Source: Actinophytocola xinjiangensis
GTDB lineage: Bacteria; Actinomycetota; Actinomycetes; Mycobacteriales; Pseudonocardiaceae
Assembly: GCF_001921215.1 (NCBI RefSeq)
Contig: NZ_MSIF01000024.1
Coordinates: forward strand, 84,692-148,691
Direction: 5' to 3'
Length of the DNA: 64,000 bases
The position numbers were made by a program, and so were the translations under genes. The notes below the pieces were generated by a model, which ran no database searches, was not told the origin of the DNA, and was given only the letters and a program-made list of their open reading frames with translations. How positions within the stretch are numbered: position 1 is the stretch's first letter; each line of letters opens with the position of its first letter. Below are positions 52,013 to 60,915 of this stretch, piece by piece.

Positions 52013-52642
52013 CGGTACCAGGACGAGGGGCTCGCGGCCGGCGGCGACGGCCGGCTGTACGCGCTGGACACCGTGGCCGGGATCGGCGGCGTCCGGGTCC
52101 TGGGCCAGGAGGGTCAGCGGAGTTCGGTCGGCCCCAACGTGTTCGACCCCGGGGACGTGGCCGTCGGACCGGGCGGCGAGGTGTACCTGGCGGCCGGCGG
52201 CCGGGTGCTGCGGCTCAACGGCGACGGCCCGCCCGACGTGGAGGTCCCGCCCGGTGCCGACCCGTGGGCCGGGCAGGACCCCGGCGAGCTGCTGACGGTC
52301 GCCGGGCAGCGCGACGACCCCGGGCGGCTGCGCCTGAACGTCCCGGTGAGTGACCTCGCGATCGGCACCGACGGCTCGCTCTACCTGGCCACCTCGTTCG
52401 GTCTGCACACGGTCACCCCCGACGGCACGATCGAGACCGACCTGCCCGATCTCAGGGACACGATCACCCGGCTCGCCGTGGACGCCCACGGCAACGTGTA
52501 CCTCGCCAGCGCGGACAAGGTCCAGGTCCTGGTCCGCCCGAGGGAGACGTCCGCGTCGTGGCGCTGGATCGTGGCCGGGCTGGCGATCCTGGCGGCGATC
52601 GCCGGAGGTGTGCTGGTCCGCCGCCGGATGGTGAGTTCCTAA
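52013..52642 (+). pseudogene. N-terminally truncated NHL-repeat/propeller protein with TM anchor
   Basis: Coding-like sequence (about 210 residues, LAAGGDGRLYALDTV ... VAVGPGGEVYLAAGGRVL ... LAIGTDGSLYLATSFGLHTVTPDG ... LAVDAHGNVYLASADKVQVLVRPRE) ends in a transmembrane helix and a basic stop-transfer tail. No signal peptide or credible start with a ribosome site precedes it, although the frame stays open upstream. The last repeats plus anchor resemble the C-terminus of the 1026-residue NHL protein at 56-59 kb. It is probably a decayed paralogue; a short expressed form is not excluded. Confidence 0.6.
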
Positions 52643-52683
52643 CGTCAAGTGTGCACATTCCGTGTATTGGGAACTCCGACGAG

Positions 52684-52863
52684 GTGAGATCCGGGATCCA
52701 GGACATCGCCGCCGGGTTCAAGCACAACGTCGCCCTCAAGGACGGCAAGGTGATCGTCTGGAACTACAACGGGCAGGGCCAGATGGACATCCCGGCGACC
52801 GTGCGGGAAGGCGGCGTCACCAGGATCGCCTCGACCTTCTACCACGTCATCGCCCTGCGCTGA
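52684..52863 (+). pseudogene. RCC1-type propeller remnant
   Basis: About 60 residues: GIQDIAAGFKHNVALKDGKVIVWNYNGQGQ and VTRIASTFYHVIALR are two consecutive RCC1/BLIP-II-like repeats, with no signal peptide and no remaining blades. A whole protein of this family has many such repeats, so this is a fragment. It lies 41 bases after the NHL remnant, giving a small graveyard of propeller genes. Confidence 0.6.
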
Positions 52864-52915
52864 GACCACCGCACGGCACGGCCACCCCGGCCGTGCCGTG
52901 CGTAGGGTTCGCCGG

Positions 52916-53701
52916 GTGCACAGGTTCCCGCCGGCGCTGGTCGCTCCTGTCGTCGTCCTTGTCGTCGCCGCTGGTTGCTCGGCCGAGGACGGCTTCCCGG
53001 CCGATCCCGTGTTCGACTACCAACTCGGCGGCGCGTACCCACCGGCCGACGACGTCACCGTGGTGGTGCGCGACAGCACCGCCGACCCGGCGGCCGGCCG
53101 CTACACCGTCTGCTATCTCAACGCCTTCCAGACCCAGCCCGACGACCGGGACCGCTGGCTCACCGACCACCCCGACCTCGTCCTGCGCGACGGCGCCGGC
53201 GAACCACTGGTCGACCAGGACTGGCCGGGGGAGATGATCCTCGACACCACCCGCGCCGCCGACCTCGCCGAGGTCCTGGCCCCGGACCTGCGCCACTGCG
53301 CCGACGCCGGCTTCGACGCCGTCGAACTCGACAACCTCGACTCCTACCTGCGTTCGGCCGGCGCGCTGACCATCGAGGACAACCTGGGTCTGGCCACCGC
53401 CCTGGTGACGCTCGCCCACGACCATGGCCTGGCCGCCGGCCAGAAGAACACCGCCGAACTCGGCACCCGAGGCCGCGACGAGGCCGGCTTCGACTTCGCC
53501 GTCGTCGAGGAATGCGTGCCCCACGACGAGTGCGCCGGCTATGCCGAGGTCTACGGCCCCCGCGTCCTACCGATCGAGTACACCGACACCTGGCCCACCC
53601 CCACCGAAGCCTGCGCCGGCGCCCTGCCCGCCACCATCGTCCGCGACCGGGACCTGCTGCCCCCCGGCGAACCGGGCCACGTCTCCGTGCGCTGCCGGTA
53701 A
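52916..53701 (+). CDS. GH114-type endo-alpha-1,4-polygalactosaminidase-like lipoprotein
   Basis: About 261 residues from GTG 52916 (GTG 52898 is an alternative). The lipoprotein signal ends in VVAAGC. The TIM-barrel sequence has the GH114 features: VFDYQLGGAYPP, YTVCYLNAFQTQ, LDTTRAADLAEVLAPDL, DAGFDAVELDNLDSYL (catalytic Asp/Glu region) and GLAAGQKNTAEL. The family includes enzymes that cleave galactosaminogalactan of fungal and bacterial matrices. The surface-anchored enzyme would fit the other fungal-polymer-degrading enzymes in this window. Confidence 0.85.
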   Translation: MHRFPPALVAPVVVLVVAAGCSAEDGFPADPVFDYQLGGAYPPADDVTVVVRDSTADPAAGRYTVCYLNAFQTQPDDRDRWLTDHPDLVLRDGAGEPLVDQDWPGEMILDTTRAADLAEVLAPDLRHCADAGFDAVELDNLDSYLRSAGALTIEDNLGLATALVTLAHDHGLAAGQKNTAELGTRGRDEAGFDFAVVEECVPHDECAGYAEVYGPRVLPIEYTDTWPTPTEACAGALPATIVRDRDLLPPGEPGHVSVRCR

Positions 53702-53849
53702 CGAAACCCGGAAACAGGGCCACGGGAAAACCGTGGGCGCGGGTGATCGCGCATTCGGGACCTCGTCCACGCGGGTTGTGGTATCAAGGATTTGGTCGGG
53801 TAAAGGATCCTCGTGATCATTCGGGCCAGAGTTCGCGGGAGGGGTCACC

Positions 53850-54434
53850 GTGCGCGAGAAGGATAATCACAGTGACCACCACCAGGGGAACCGCTGGCTG
53901 ATCTTCTGGACGGCGGTCGGTGCCCTGGCGGCCTCCGGCGCGCTGATCTACACCTCCGTCTCCAGTGCCAGCCGGAACGAGCCCGTTTCCACGCCCTCCG
54001 CGCCGATCACGTCCCAGAACGACGCGACCACCACGGCGTCGAGTGAGCCGCCACCGGACACCCCGCCCGTGGCCGACCCGGCCAACAATGGCTGGGAGCC
54101 CGGGCCGATGGAACTGCTGCTGACCGGCCATCCGATCGCCCTTTCGGACGATCTGAACGATCCACCCGATATTGGCTACGATTTCTCCACCCAGAGCATC
54201 TCCGCGCACAACGACGCGTTCATTCTGGACGGCATCGAGCCCGACCCCGACAACCCGCCCAGCGCCGCGGTGTGTCGCTATGCCGCGGAGCACGGCGAAC
54301 GCTACAGCGGGCTCCCGGGCTGGAACCTGCGCGGCTACCTCTGCATGGTGACCTCACGCGGAAACCTGGTGCTGGTCCTGCCCGAGGGTTCCACCAACGG
54401 CATCACGTTCCGGGTCTGGGCGGCGCCGGTCTAG
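53850..54434 (+). CDS. Single-pass membrane protein of unknown function
   Basis: A 194-residue protein from GTG 53850 with GGGAGGGG just upstream. A short basic/His-rich cytoplasmic start (REKDNHSDHHQGNR) precedes one transmembrane helix (LIFWTAVGALAASGALIYTSV). A Ser/Thr/Pro-rich linker (about 40-75) leads to an external domain of about 115 residues with two Cys (AAVCRYAAE, GYLCMVTS), ending NLVLVLPEGSTNGITFRVWAAPV. The codon use is less GC-biased than the neighbours (GAT, AAT, ATT appear), which may mean later acquisition. No family recognised. Confidence 0.65.
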   Translation: MREKDNHSDHHQGNRWLIFWTAVGALAASGALIYTSVSSASRNEPVSTPSAPITSQNDATTTASSEPPPDTPPVADPANNGWEPGPMELLLTGHPIALSDDLNDPPDIGYDFSTQSISAHNDAFILDGIEPDPDNPPSAAVCRYAAEHGERYSGLPGWNLRGYLCMVTSRGNLVLVLPEGSTNGITFRVWAAPV

Positions 54435-56047
54435 GACCGCAGGTGGGCGGCGACCTGTTCCAGGGTCGTGGTGATCGTGTCCTGGTCCTCGGTCCAGACC
54501 TCGACGAAGACCGTGCCGATGCGGGCGATCCTGGCGCCGGCCATGCCGGTCGGGGACTGGCCGATCTCGTCGACGCCGGTGGGGCCGGGGGTGCCGCCGA
54601 GGCGGCCGGCGGCCTGTTCCTCGGTGGCGGCGACCCACGCCACCCGCAGGGTCAGGCGGTCGCCGTCGGGCAGGCGGCGGACGCAGTCGACCTGGGGCAC
54701 CTCGACCGTGCCGGTGGTGTCGGTGAGGGTCGGTTCCTCCTGGCCGGCGCCGCCGGGCAGGGTGACCGCGTCGAGCAGGTCGCACGGGGCCGGCCAGGAC
54801 TCGTGCGGGACGCCGCCGAGGTCGACCGGGCCGTCGGTGGGGGTCGAGGTCAGGGCGATCACTGACACGGTGTGGTCGTCGGCGCGGTGGGCGAACAGCA
54901 GGTGTTCGCCGGTGACGCCCAGCCACACCGGCTGGGCGGGGAACGGGACCGCGCCGGGCAGCGGCATGCTCTGCTGGGTGCCGGTCGCCAGGTCGCCGAC
55001 CACCAGTTGCGGCAGCCAGTCCGCGACGCCGGCCTGGTTCAGGTAGTACATCGTGTCGCCGTCGAACGCGGCCGGGCCGAGCAGCGACGGCCAGCCGGTC
55101 ACCGCCTCCTCGGCGGTGCGCAGGTCGCGCAGTGACAGTCGCGGCGCGGCCTTGATCACCTGGTAGGCGCCGAACTGGTTGCCCGGCCTGGCCGGCACGG
55201 GGTCGTGCGCGGTGCCGTCGCGGTCGATGCGGACCACTTCCTCGCCCCGGTGGGAGAACACCGTTTCGTCCTCAATGGACACTCCGCTGGTCGAGCCGCC
55301 GGGAATGCTGGCGTCCAGCTCCTGGGTCCACAGGTGCCTGCCGTCGGCGGGGTCGAACGCGTCCCACTGCCGGCCTGGCGCGCACACGCCGCTGACCAGC
55401 ACGAGACTGCCGTCGTGCCAGCTCGGGCGGGTGAGGTTGGGGATGCCGCAGCGCCGGAACTCGGTCTCCCACCGCACCTCGCCGGTCCGCACGTCGATCC
55501 CGGTCAGCGGGCCGGCCTCGTGCCGGTCGGCCGGCAGCGCCGCGATCACCCCGTCAGCCGGCGGGAACTCGTCGGTGCGCCACTCGTTCTTCTTCTCCCA
55601 CAACAGTTTCCCGTCACCGGCGGCGAGGCCGACGAGCCGGTTGACCGCGCCCTCGGTGTTGGCGGTCTCACTGTCGGTCGAGGACAGCACGACCACGCCG
55701 TCGCTGACGAACCCGCTGACCCGCCGGCCGGGCTCGTGGTAGGACCAACCCGGCTCGCCGGAGGCCACGGCGTAGGAACGCACCCCGGAGTCGTTGAACA
55801 CCACCAGGTTCCCCGAGTCCAGCGCGAAGTCCGCCTCGGGCCTGGTCGTGGCGCTGTGGGTGGGGATCTCGCCGGCCTGCCACCGCTCGGTGAGGATCCC
55901 CGGCGGCGGACCGCCCGCACCGGGCAGTGCCGCCGGCGCGGTCCCGGTCCGGTGCTCGACCCGCACCTGTTCCTCCTCGCCCCCCGAACAGGCGCTCGCC
56001 AGCACCGCCAGCGACACCAGTACGAGCACGCCCCGTGCCCTCGCCAT
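54431..56047 (-). CDS. PQQ-repeat (BamB-like) propeller lipoprotein
   Basis: A 538-residue lipoprotein (lipobox LASAC, Cys20) with PQQ-type propeller blades: VVFNDSGVRSYAVASGEPGWSYHE, LVGLAAGDGKLLWEKKNEW, LTGIDVRTGEVRWETEF and FDPADGRHLWTQEL. A C-terminal domain of about 110 residues follows (PCDLLDAVTLPGG ... VEVWTEDQDTITTTLEQVAAHL), similar to sensor domains of other actinomycete surface lipoproteins. No enzyme activity is evident; a ligand-binding or scaffold role at the cell surface is likely. It overlaps the convergent membrane-protein gene by 4 bases. Confidence 0.82.
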   Translation of the reverse strand: MARARGVLVLVSLAVLASACSGGEEEQVRVEHRTGTAPAALPGAGGPPPGILTERWQAGEIPTHSATTRPEADFALDSGNLVVFNDSGVRSYAVASGEPGWSYHEPGRRVSGFVSDGVVVLSSTDSETANTEGAVNRLVGLAAGDGKLLWEKKNEWRTDEFPPADGVIAALPADRHEAGPLTGIDVRTGEVRWETEFRRCGIPNLTRPSWHDGSLVLVSGVCAPGRQWDAFDPADGRHLWTQELDASIPGGSTSGVSIEDETVFSHRGEEVVRIDRDGTAHDPVPARPGNQFGAYQVIKAAPRLSLRDLRTAEEAVTGWPSLLGPAAFDGDTMYYLNQAGVADWLPQLVVGDLATGTQQSMPLPGAVPFPAQPVWLGVTGEHLLFAHRADDHTVSVIALTSTPTDGPVDLGGVPHESWPAPCDLLDAVTLPGGAGQEEPTLTDTTGTVEVPQVDCVRRLPDGDRLTLRVAWVAATEEQAAGRLGGTPGPTGVDEIGQSPTGMAGARIARIGTVFVEVWTEDQDTITTTLEQVAAHLRS

Positions 56048-56068
56048 CGTGTTCTCCCTCCCCTTGTC

Positions 56069-59000
56069 TCACCTGCGCCGGCCACGGACCGCCAGAGTCA
56101 CGGCACCCGCCGCGACCACCGCGCCGGCACCGAGACCGACCGCCAGCCACGGGAACGAGCCCCCCATCTCACCCGGCCGCACCACGACCAGCACCCGGTG
56201 TGATTCCGGCTGGGCGAAGTACAGATCGCCCCCAGGTCCGACGGCCAACGCCCCCGGCGGGTTCCACGGTTCCGGCCCGCCCAGTGTCCACAACGGAAGG
56301 TCGAGGGTGTCGATGGTGCCGTCGGGGTCGACCCGGCGGATGCCCTCCCCGGTGCTGATGTAGACGGTCCCGTCGTCGGCGACCGCGACGTCGCTCGGTG
56401 AGCGGAGCGGGGCGTCGGTGGCCGGCCCACCGTCTCCCTCGTCGTCGCCACGGCTTCCGTTGCCGGCGAACACGGTCGCCGTGGTCCCCGTCACCCGCAT
56501 CACCCGGTCGTTGACGCTGTCGGCCAGGTACACCACGCCGTCGCGGTCGACGTCCGCGCCGGCGAACTGGCCCCGGACCAGGGCCTGAAGCCGACCGTCC
56601 TCACCGAGCCGGTACAGGAAGTGCTGGCCGACCAGGTGAAGCTCACCGTCCGGTCCGGTCGCGAGCGCGCTCGTGCGGAGCATAGTCGCGGTCGCGGGAC
56701 GGCCATCGAGATTCGGCTCCTGGAAGGGACCGCGCCCGCTGGCCACAACCGACTCCGCGCCGTCGGGGCGCCGCCGCCACACGCCGGGAGCGTCCGGGTC
56801 GCCCACCGTGTCCAGGTACAGCGAGCCGTCCCGGTCGGTCGCCAGCGCGCGGGCCATCCGGTCGAGCGTGCTGATCGTGCCGTCGGGCGCGACCGCGCGC
56901 ACCACACCGTGCTGGTCGGCCACGTGGAGCGTGCTGTCCGGGCCGACCGCGAGCGAGAGGGGGAACGGCACGACGGCCTCGGTCGCCGGCCCGCCGTCAC
57001 CGGACTCGTCCTTGGCGGCCCGCAGGTCGGCGAGCGTGTCGATGGTGCCGTCGGCGGCGGAGATCCGGCGCAGCAGGCCGCCGGAGGTCGCGACGTGCAC
57101 GTTCCCGTCACGGTCGACCGTCACGGCGGTCGGCTCGAACACCGCGGCCCTGGTGGCCGGCCTGCCGTCGCCGTCGTCGGCCCGCGCCCCGGTGCCGGCG
57201 ATCGTGGTGATGTCGCCCTTCCGGTCGACCATCCGGACGCGGTTGTTGTACGTGTCGGCGATGTAGAGCGTGCCGTCCGGGGTGACGGCGAGCCCGCTCG
57301 GCGCGTTGACCTGGGCCTCGGTCGCCGGCCCGCCGTCGCCGGCGAACCCGGCCTCCTTGTCCGAGCGCGCACTGTCGCCGACGACCGTGGTGAGGATGCC
57401 GTCGCGGCCCACCCGGCGGACCGCCGCGAACCGTCCCTCGGCGAAGTAGACGCTGCCGTCGGGGCCTACGGCCACCGGCCCCAGCCGGCTCAGGTCCGAC
57501 TCGGTCGCGGGGTGGCCGTCGCCCTCGGCTCCCCGGCGTTGCCCGCCGCCGGCGATGGTGTGCGGGACGGCGTCGGCGTCGAGTCGCTGCACCAGGCCTT
57601 CTCCCTCGCCCCGACTGTCCCGGGTGGTGACGACCAGCTCGCCCGAGGGGTCGATGGCGACACCCCACGGGGGGCCCATCCCGTTGCCGCCGACGGGGCT
57701 GCCGGTGCCGTCCTGGGCGATCAGCCGCAGCCGGTTGTTGCCGTGGTCGGCGACGTGGGCGCCGTTCTCACCGACGGCCAGGCCCCGGGGTTGTTCGAGC
57801 TGGCTGGTCACGACGGTGACCGTGCCGTCCGGCGCCACCTGGCCCAGTTCGTGGTGCACGGCGTCGGTGTAGTGGATCGTGCCGTCCGGTCCCGCCGCGA
57901 GGCCGTCGACGCGCGGCGTGGTCACCGTGAGGTGCTCGCGGGCGTTCGCGTCGCGCTGTTCGCCGTTGCCCGCGACCACGTGGACCGTCCCCGGGGCCTC
58001 GTCGACCCACGGCGAGGCCCCGCCGTCCTGATCGCTGGTCGCCGGTGGGGTCCCGTGGCGCACCAGCCGGTGGACCTGGTTCCGGCCGGTGACGTAGAGG
58101 TCCCCGTCGGGGCCGACCGCGATGTCGTCCCCACGGAGGGTGGGTGTGACGGTGGTGATGATGCCCTTCGGGGTGATCCTGCGGACCTGCCCGTGGTCGA
58201 TGTCGGTGACGTACAGGTTGTCCTCGGCGTCCACCGCGATCCCACCGACGCGCCCGCCCTGGGCGTCCCGCACGTGCCCGCCGTCACCGGACAGCCCACC
58301 GGAGAAGGTGGCGACCGTGCTGAGCACGCCGTCCGGGGAGATCTTCTGTACCCACCGGCCGTCGTCGGGGACGACATGGACCGAGCCGGTGGAGTCCACG
58401 GCCAGCAGGCTCGGTTTCGTGAGCGCGGCGAGGGTCGCCGTGATCTCGCGGGAGGGGTACTCCCGGCCGCCGCCGGCGATCGTGGTGATGATGCCGTCGC
58501 GGTCGATCCGGCGGACGCGCCCGTTGTGGACGTCGGCGACGTAGAGGTTGCCCTTGCCGTCGATGGCCAGGTCGCCGGGCGTGGAGATCCGCGCCCTGGC
58601 CGCCGGCCCGCCGTCGCCGCCGGTGCCGCCGTCGCGGTAGCTCAGGTCGCCGTCGCCGGCGACCACGGTGAACCGGCCGTCCTCGCCGCCGCGCAGGATG
58701 CCGCCGTGGGTCGCGACGTAGCGGGTGCCGTCGGGGGCGATGGCGACCGCCAGTGGCGGGTTGTCCACGCCGAGGTCGGTGATCCCGGGGCGGGGGGCGA
58801 CGGTGCCGGGGACGGTGTCGATGATCCCGTCGGTGACCGTGCGCAGCCGGCCGTTGGTCCGGTCGGCGAGGTGGACCGTCCCGTCCGGACCGACGGCCAC
58901 CCGCAGGTAGTCGCCGAGGCGGGCGTCGCGGGCGTCGCCGCCGTCGCCGGAGTACCCGTACTCCCCGATACCGGCCACGACGACCACCTCGCCGGGTCCG

Positions 59001-59149
59001 GGTTCGCGTTCCCCGGTGGCCGGCTGGGCGAGGGCAGGTGGGGCGAGCGCCAGGGTCAGGCCGATGGTCAGGCCGATGGCACCGGCGAGCCGGCGGATCG
59101 GTCGGGCTGTGCTGATCACGGCCGCGATTGTGGCGACGGCCGCTCTCAC
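56069..59149 (-). CDS. Large surface-anchored NHL-repeat protein
   Basis: 1026 residues from GTG 59149, with a signal peptide (IGLTIGLTLALAPPALAQ). At least a dozen NHL-type repeats follow, many with the spacer motif SGDGGPATEA or AGDGGPAT and the core LAVGPDGTLYVAD...NRVRRID. The end has a transmembrane helix (LAVGLGAGAVVAAGAVTLAV) and a basic tail, so the propeller faces outside. The blade count suggests two or three propellers in tandem. The role is unknown; such proteins usually act as binding platforms. It sits 22 bases downstream-to-upstream from the PQQ lipoprotein in the same direction and may share its transcript. Confidence 0.85.
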   Translation of the reverse strand: MRAAVATIAAVISTARPIRRLAGAIGLTIGLTLALAPPALAQPATGEREPGPGEVVVVAGIGEYGYSGDGGDARDARLGDYLRVAVGPDGTVHLADRTNGRLRTVTDGIIDTVPGTVAPRPGITDLGVDNPPLAVAIAPDGTRYVATHGGILRGGEDGRFTVVAGDGDLSYRDGGTGGDGGPAARARISTPGDLAIDGKGNLYVADVHNGRVRRIDRDGIITTIAGGGREYPSREITATLAALTKPSLLAVDSTGSVHVVPDDGRWVQKISPDGVLSTVATFSGGLSGDGGHVRDAQGGRVGGIAVDAEDNLYVTDIDHGQVRRITPKGIITTVTPTLRGDDIAVGPDGDLYVTGRNQVHRLVRHGTPPATSDQDGGASPWVDEAPGTVHVVAGNGEQRDANAREHLTVTTPRVDGLAAGPDGTIHYTDAVHHELGQVAPDGTVTVVTSQLEQPRGLAVGENGAHVADHGNNRLRLIAQDGTGSPVGGNGMGPPWGVAIDPSGELVVTTRDSRGEGEGLVQRLDADAVPHTIAGGGQRRGAEGDGHPATESDLSRLGPVAVGPDGSVYFAEGRFAAVRRVGRDGILTTVVGDSARSDKEAGFAGDGGPATEAQVNAPSGLAVTPDGTLYIADTYNNRVRMVDRKGDITTIAGTGARADDGDGRPATRAAVFEPTAVTVDRDGNVHVATSGGLLRRISAADGTIDTLADLRAAKDESGDGGPATEAVVPFPLSLAVGPDSTLHVADQHGVVRAVAPDGTISTLDRMARALATDRDGSLYLDTVGDPDAPGVWRRRPDGAESVVASGRGPFQEPNLDGRPATATMLRTSALATGPDGELHLVGQHFLYRLGEDGRLQALVRGQFAGADVDRDGVVYLADSVNDRVMRVTGTTATVFAGNGSRGDDEGDGGPATDAPLRSPSDVAVADDGTVYISTGEGIRRVDPDGTIDTLDLPLWTLGGPEPWNPPGALAVGPGGDLYFAQPESHRVLVVVRPGEMGGSFPWLAVGLGAGAVVAAGAVTLAVRGRRR

Positions 59150-59224
59150 GGCACGCTCATCCGGCCGAGGTCACCAGCTCAGGGGTGGGGCGGGGTCACG
59201 GCGCTGACGATCCTGGCCTCGACC

Positions 59225-59245
59225 CGGTGAGCCGGTTGCTCACCG
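59225..59245 (-). terminator. Hairpin at the chitinase stop
   Basis: An 8-bp stem (CGGTGAGC / GCTCACCG) with a 5-base loop overlaps the chitinase stop codon and is a candidate terminator in the gap before the NHL gene. Confidence 0.4.
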
Positions 59246-60295
59246 CCGGCCCTGCAGACTCCTGACGTTGTCGCCGAAGGTCCACCCGCGTGAGCCGTCC
59301 CAGTTGATCGACCAGGTCATGAGCCCCTTGAGCGATCCGGAGAAGGCGTTCCACGCCTGGGCCACCAGACCCGTGGACATGTGCCCGCCGCCCGCGCCCG
59401 GCTGCGCCGGCAACCCCGGCGCCTGCTTGTCGTAGGGAACGCGGATCGTGGTCCCCTGGATGACCAGGCCACGGTTGAGGCACTCGGTCTGGGCGCGGAA
59501 CCCCTCGACGGTGCCGGCCTGGTAGGAGTCGCCGGAGCAGCCGTACATGCTGCCGTTGTAGTACTGCATGTTGAGCCACCACAGGCGGCCGTTGTCGGCG
59601 TACTTCTTGACGATCGGCAGGTAGGCGCCCCAGATGGAGCCGTAGACGACGCTGCCGCCGGTGACGTAGGCGGTCTCCGGTGCCATCGTGAGCCCGAAGT
59701 TGGCCGGCATCCTGGCGAGCACGCCGTCGATGATGCGGATCAGGTTGGCCTGCGACGGGGAGAGGGTGGTGATGGTGCCGCTGCCCACCAACCCGGTCTC
59801 GATGTCGATGTCGATCCCGTCGAAGTTGTACTCCTGGAGAATCGGCACGATCGTGTCGACGAACCGGTCCGCCACCGCCGACGAACTGAGATCGATCCCC
59901 GCGGTCGCGCCGCCGATGGACATCAGGATCGTCGCGCCGTCGGCCTTGGCCTGACACATCTCGGCCGGGGTGGCGACCTTGACGGTCTGGTCCATCCCGT
60001 CCTCCCACAGGACGGTGCCGTCCGAGCGGATGACGGGGAAGGCGGCGTTGATCACGTTGTACCCGTGAGCCCTGATCCGACTGTCGGTGATCGGGATCCA
60101 GCCCAGCGGGGGATGGACGCCGTTCACCGCGCCGTCCCAGTTCTCCCAGTAGCCCTGGAGGATCTTGCCGCTGGGCCGGGACTTCACCGGGCAGGTCTCG
60201 GCTGGCGCGGCGCTCCCCGAGCCCGCTGTGACCAGCGGGGCGGCGACCACCGCGGCCAGGGCGGCCACGAGCAGACGTACCTTTCGACCGAACAT
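59240..60295 (-). CDS. Secreted GH18 chitinase
   Basis: About 351 residues from ATG 60295 (the open frame extends 20 residues further without support). Sec signal (LLVAALAAVVAAPLVTAGSGSAAP), then a single GH18 barrel: GKILQGYWENWDG, ADGATILMSIGGATAG, the catalytic FDGIDIDIETG (DxxDxDxE with the proton-donor Glu), LTMAPETAYV and WLNMQYYNGSM, ending LMTWSINWDGSRGWTFGDNV. It resembles Streptomyces ChiC/ChiD-type family 18 endochitinases without a binding module. Two chitinase-type repeats lie upstream, pointing to induction by chitin and GlcNAc through DasR. Confidence 0.93.
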   Translation of the reverse strand: MFGRKVRLLVAALAAVVAAPLVTAGSGSAAPAETCPVKSRPSGKILQGYWENWDGAVNGVHPPLGWIPITDSRIRAHGYNVINAAFPVIRSDGTVLWEDGMDQTVKVATPAEMCQAKADGATILMSIGGATAGIDLSSSAVADRFVDTIVPILQEYNFDGIDIDIETGLVGSGTITTLSPSQANLIRIIDGVLARMPANFGLTMAPETAYVTGGSVVYGSIWGAYLPIVKKYADNGRLWWLNMQYYNGSMYGCSGDSYQAGTVEGFRAQTECLNRGLVIQGTTIRVPYDKQAPGLPAQPGAGGGHMSTGLVAQAWNAFSGSLKGLMTWSINWDGSRGWTFGDNVRSLQGRR

Positions 60296-60332
60296 GACGG
60301 CTCCCATCCCGAGGCAGGGTAGAGCCCATGAT

Positions 60333-60344
60333 AGGTCCAGACCA
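60333..60344 (-). promoter_or_regulatory. Chitinase-promoter repeat 1 (DasR-like)
   Basis: On the gene strand TGGTCTGGACCT, the 12-bp element found as a direct repeat in Streptomyces chitinase promoters, 38 bases upstream of the start. Confidence 0.7.
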
Positions 60345-60369
60345 TTGCCGAACACGACCGACGATCGGG

Positions 60370-60381
60370 TGGTCTAGACCA
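60370..60381. promoter_or_regulatory. Chitinase-promoter repeat 2 / DasR responsive element
   Basis: The perfect palindrome TGGTCTAGACCA is the core of the DasR site (ACTGGTCTAGACCAGT). It lies 75 bases upstream of the chitinase start. Confidence 0.8.
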
Positions 60382-60385
60382 AGCG

Positions 60386-60817
60386 CTACTCGCTGAGGGT
60401 GAGCACCACCGGCGCCTCGCCGGTGCCGACCACGATCGCCCCCCGAACCCAGTAGATCTCGTCCAGGCTGGCCGCGGTGAGCCTCGGCGCGTCGTGCAGA
60501 ACCTTCGGTTCGCCGCCCGGCCGCCCGACCACCCGCACCGTCCCCGGCGACGCGAGATAGACGATGGCATGGCCACGCGGCCCCCACGCGGGATAGGTGA
60601 CCTCCCCCAGGGTGACCGGAACCGCGTCGCCACCCTGAACCGGCACCACCCTGGCGGCGCCCGGAACCGGCTCGCTGGCCTCAAGGTCGTACCTGTCGCC
60701 CAGGAGGTACTCCCCGTCGGCGGAGAACGACAACACGTTGTACTCGCCGTCCAGCAGCGTGCGCGGCTCATCCCCGTCCAGGTCGGCGGGTGTCCACTTG
60801 GGTTCCCCCCAACCCAC
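60386..60817 (-). pseudogene. Truncated propeller (PD40/WD40-like) protein
   Basis: 143 residues from a GTG: NVLSFSADGEYLLGDRYDL, VTLGEVTYPAWGPRGHAIVYLASPGTVRVVG and LTAASLDEIYWVRGAIVVGTGEAPVVLTLSE are TolB/PD40-type blades. There is no signal peptide or anchor and only about three blades, so this looks like the C-terminal remnant of a larger protein. The AT-richer stretch just upstream (60830-60860) may mark the break point. Confidence 0.55.
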
Positions 60818-60915
60818 ATGATCACACGGGTGTTACGCAACAATATCACGGGGTATCTAGATAGTTAGTGGATGTGTACCCTCCCAGGTTCGGCCAACGA
60901 GCGGGAGGCAGGAGC

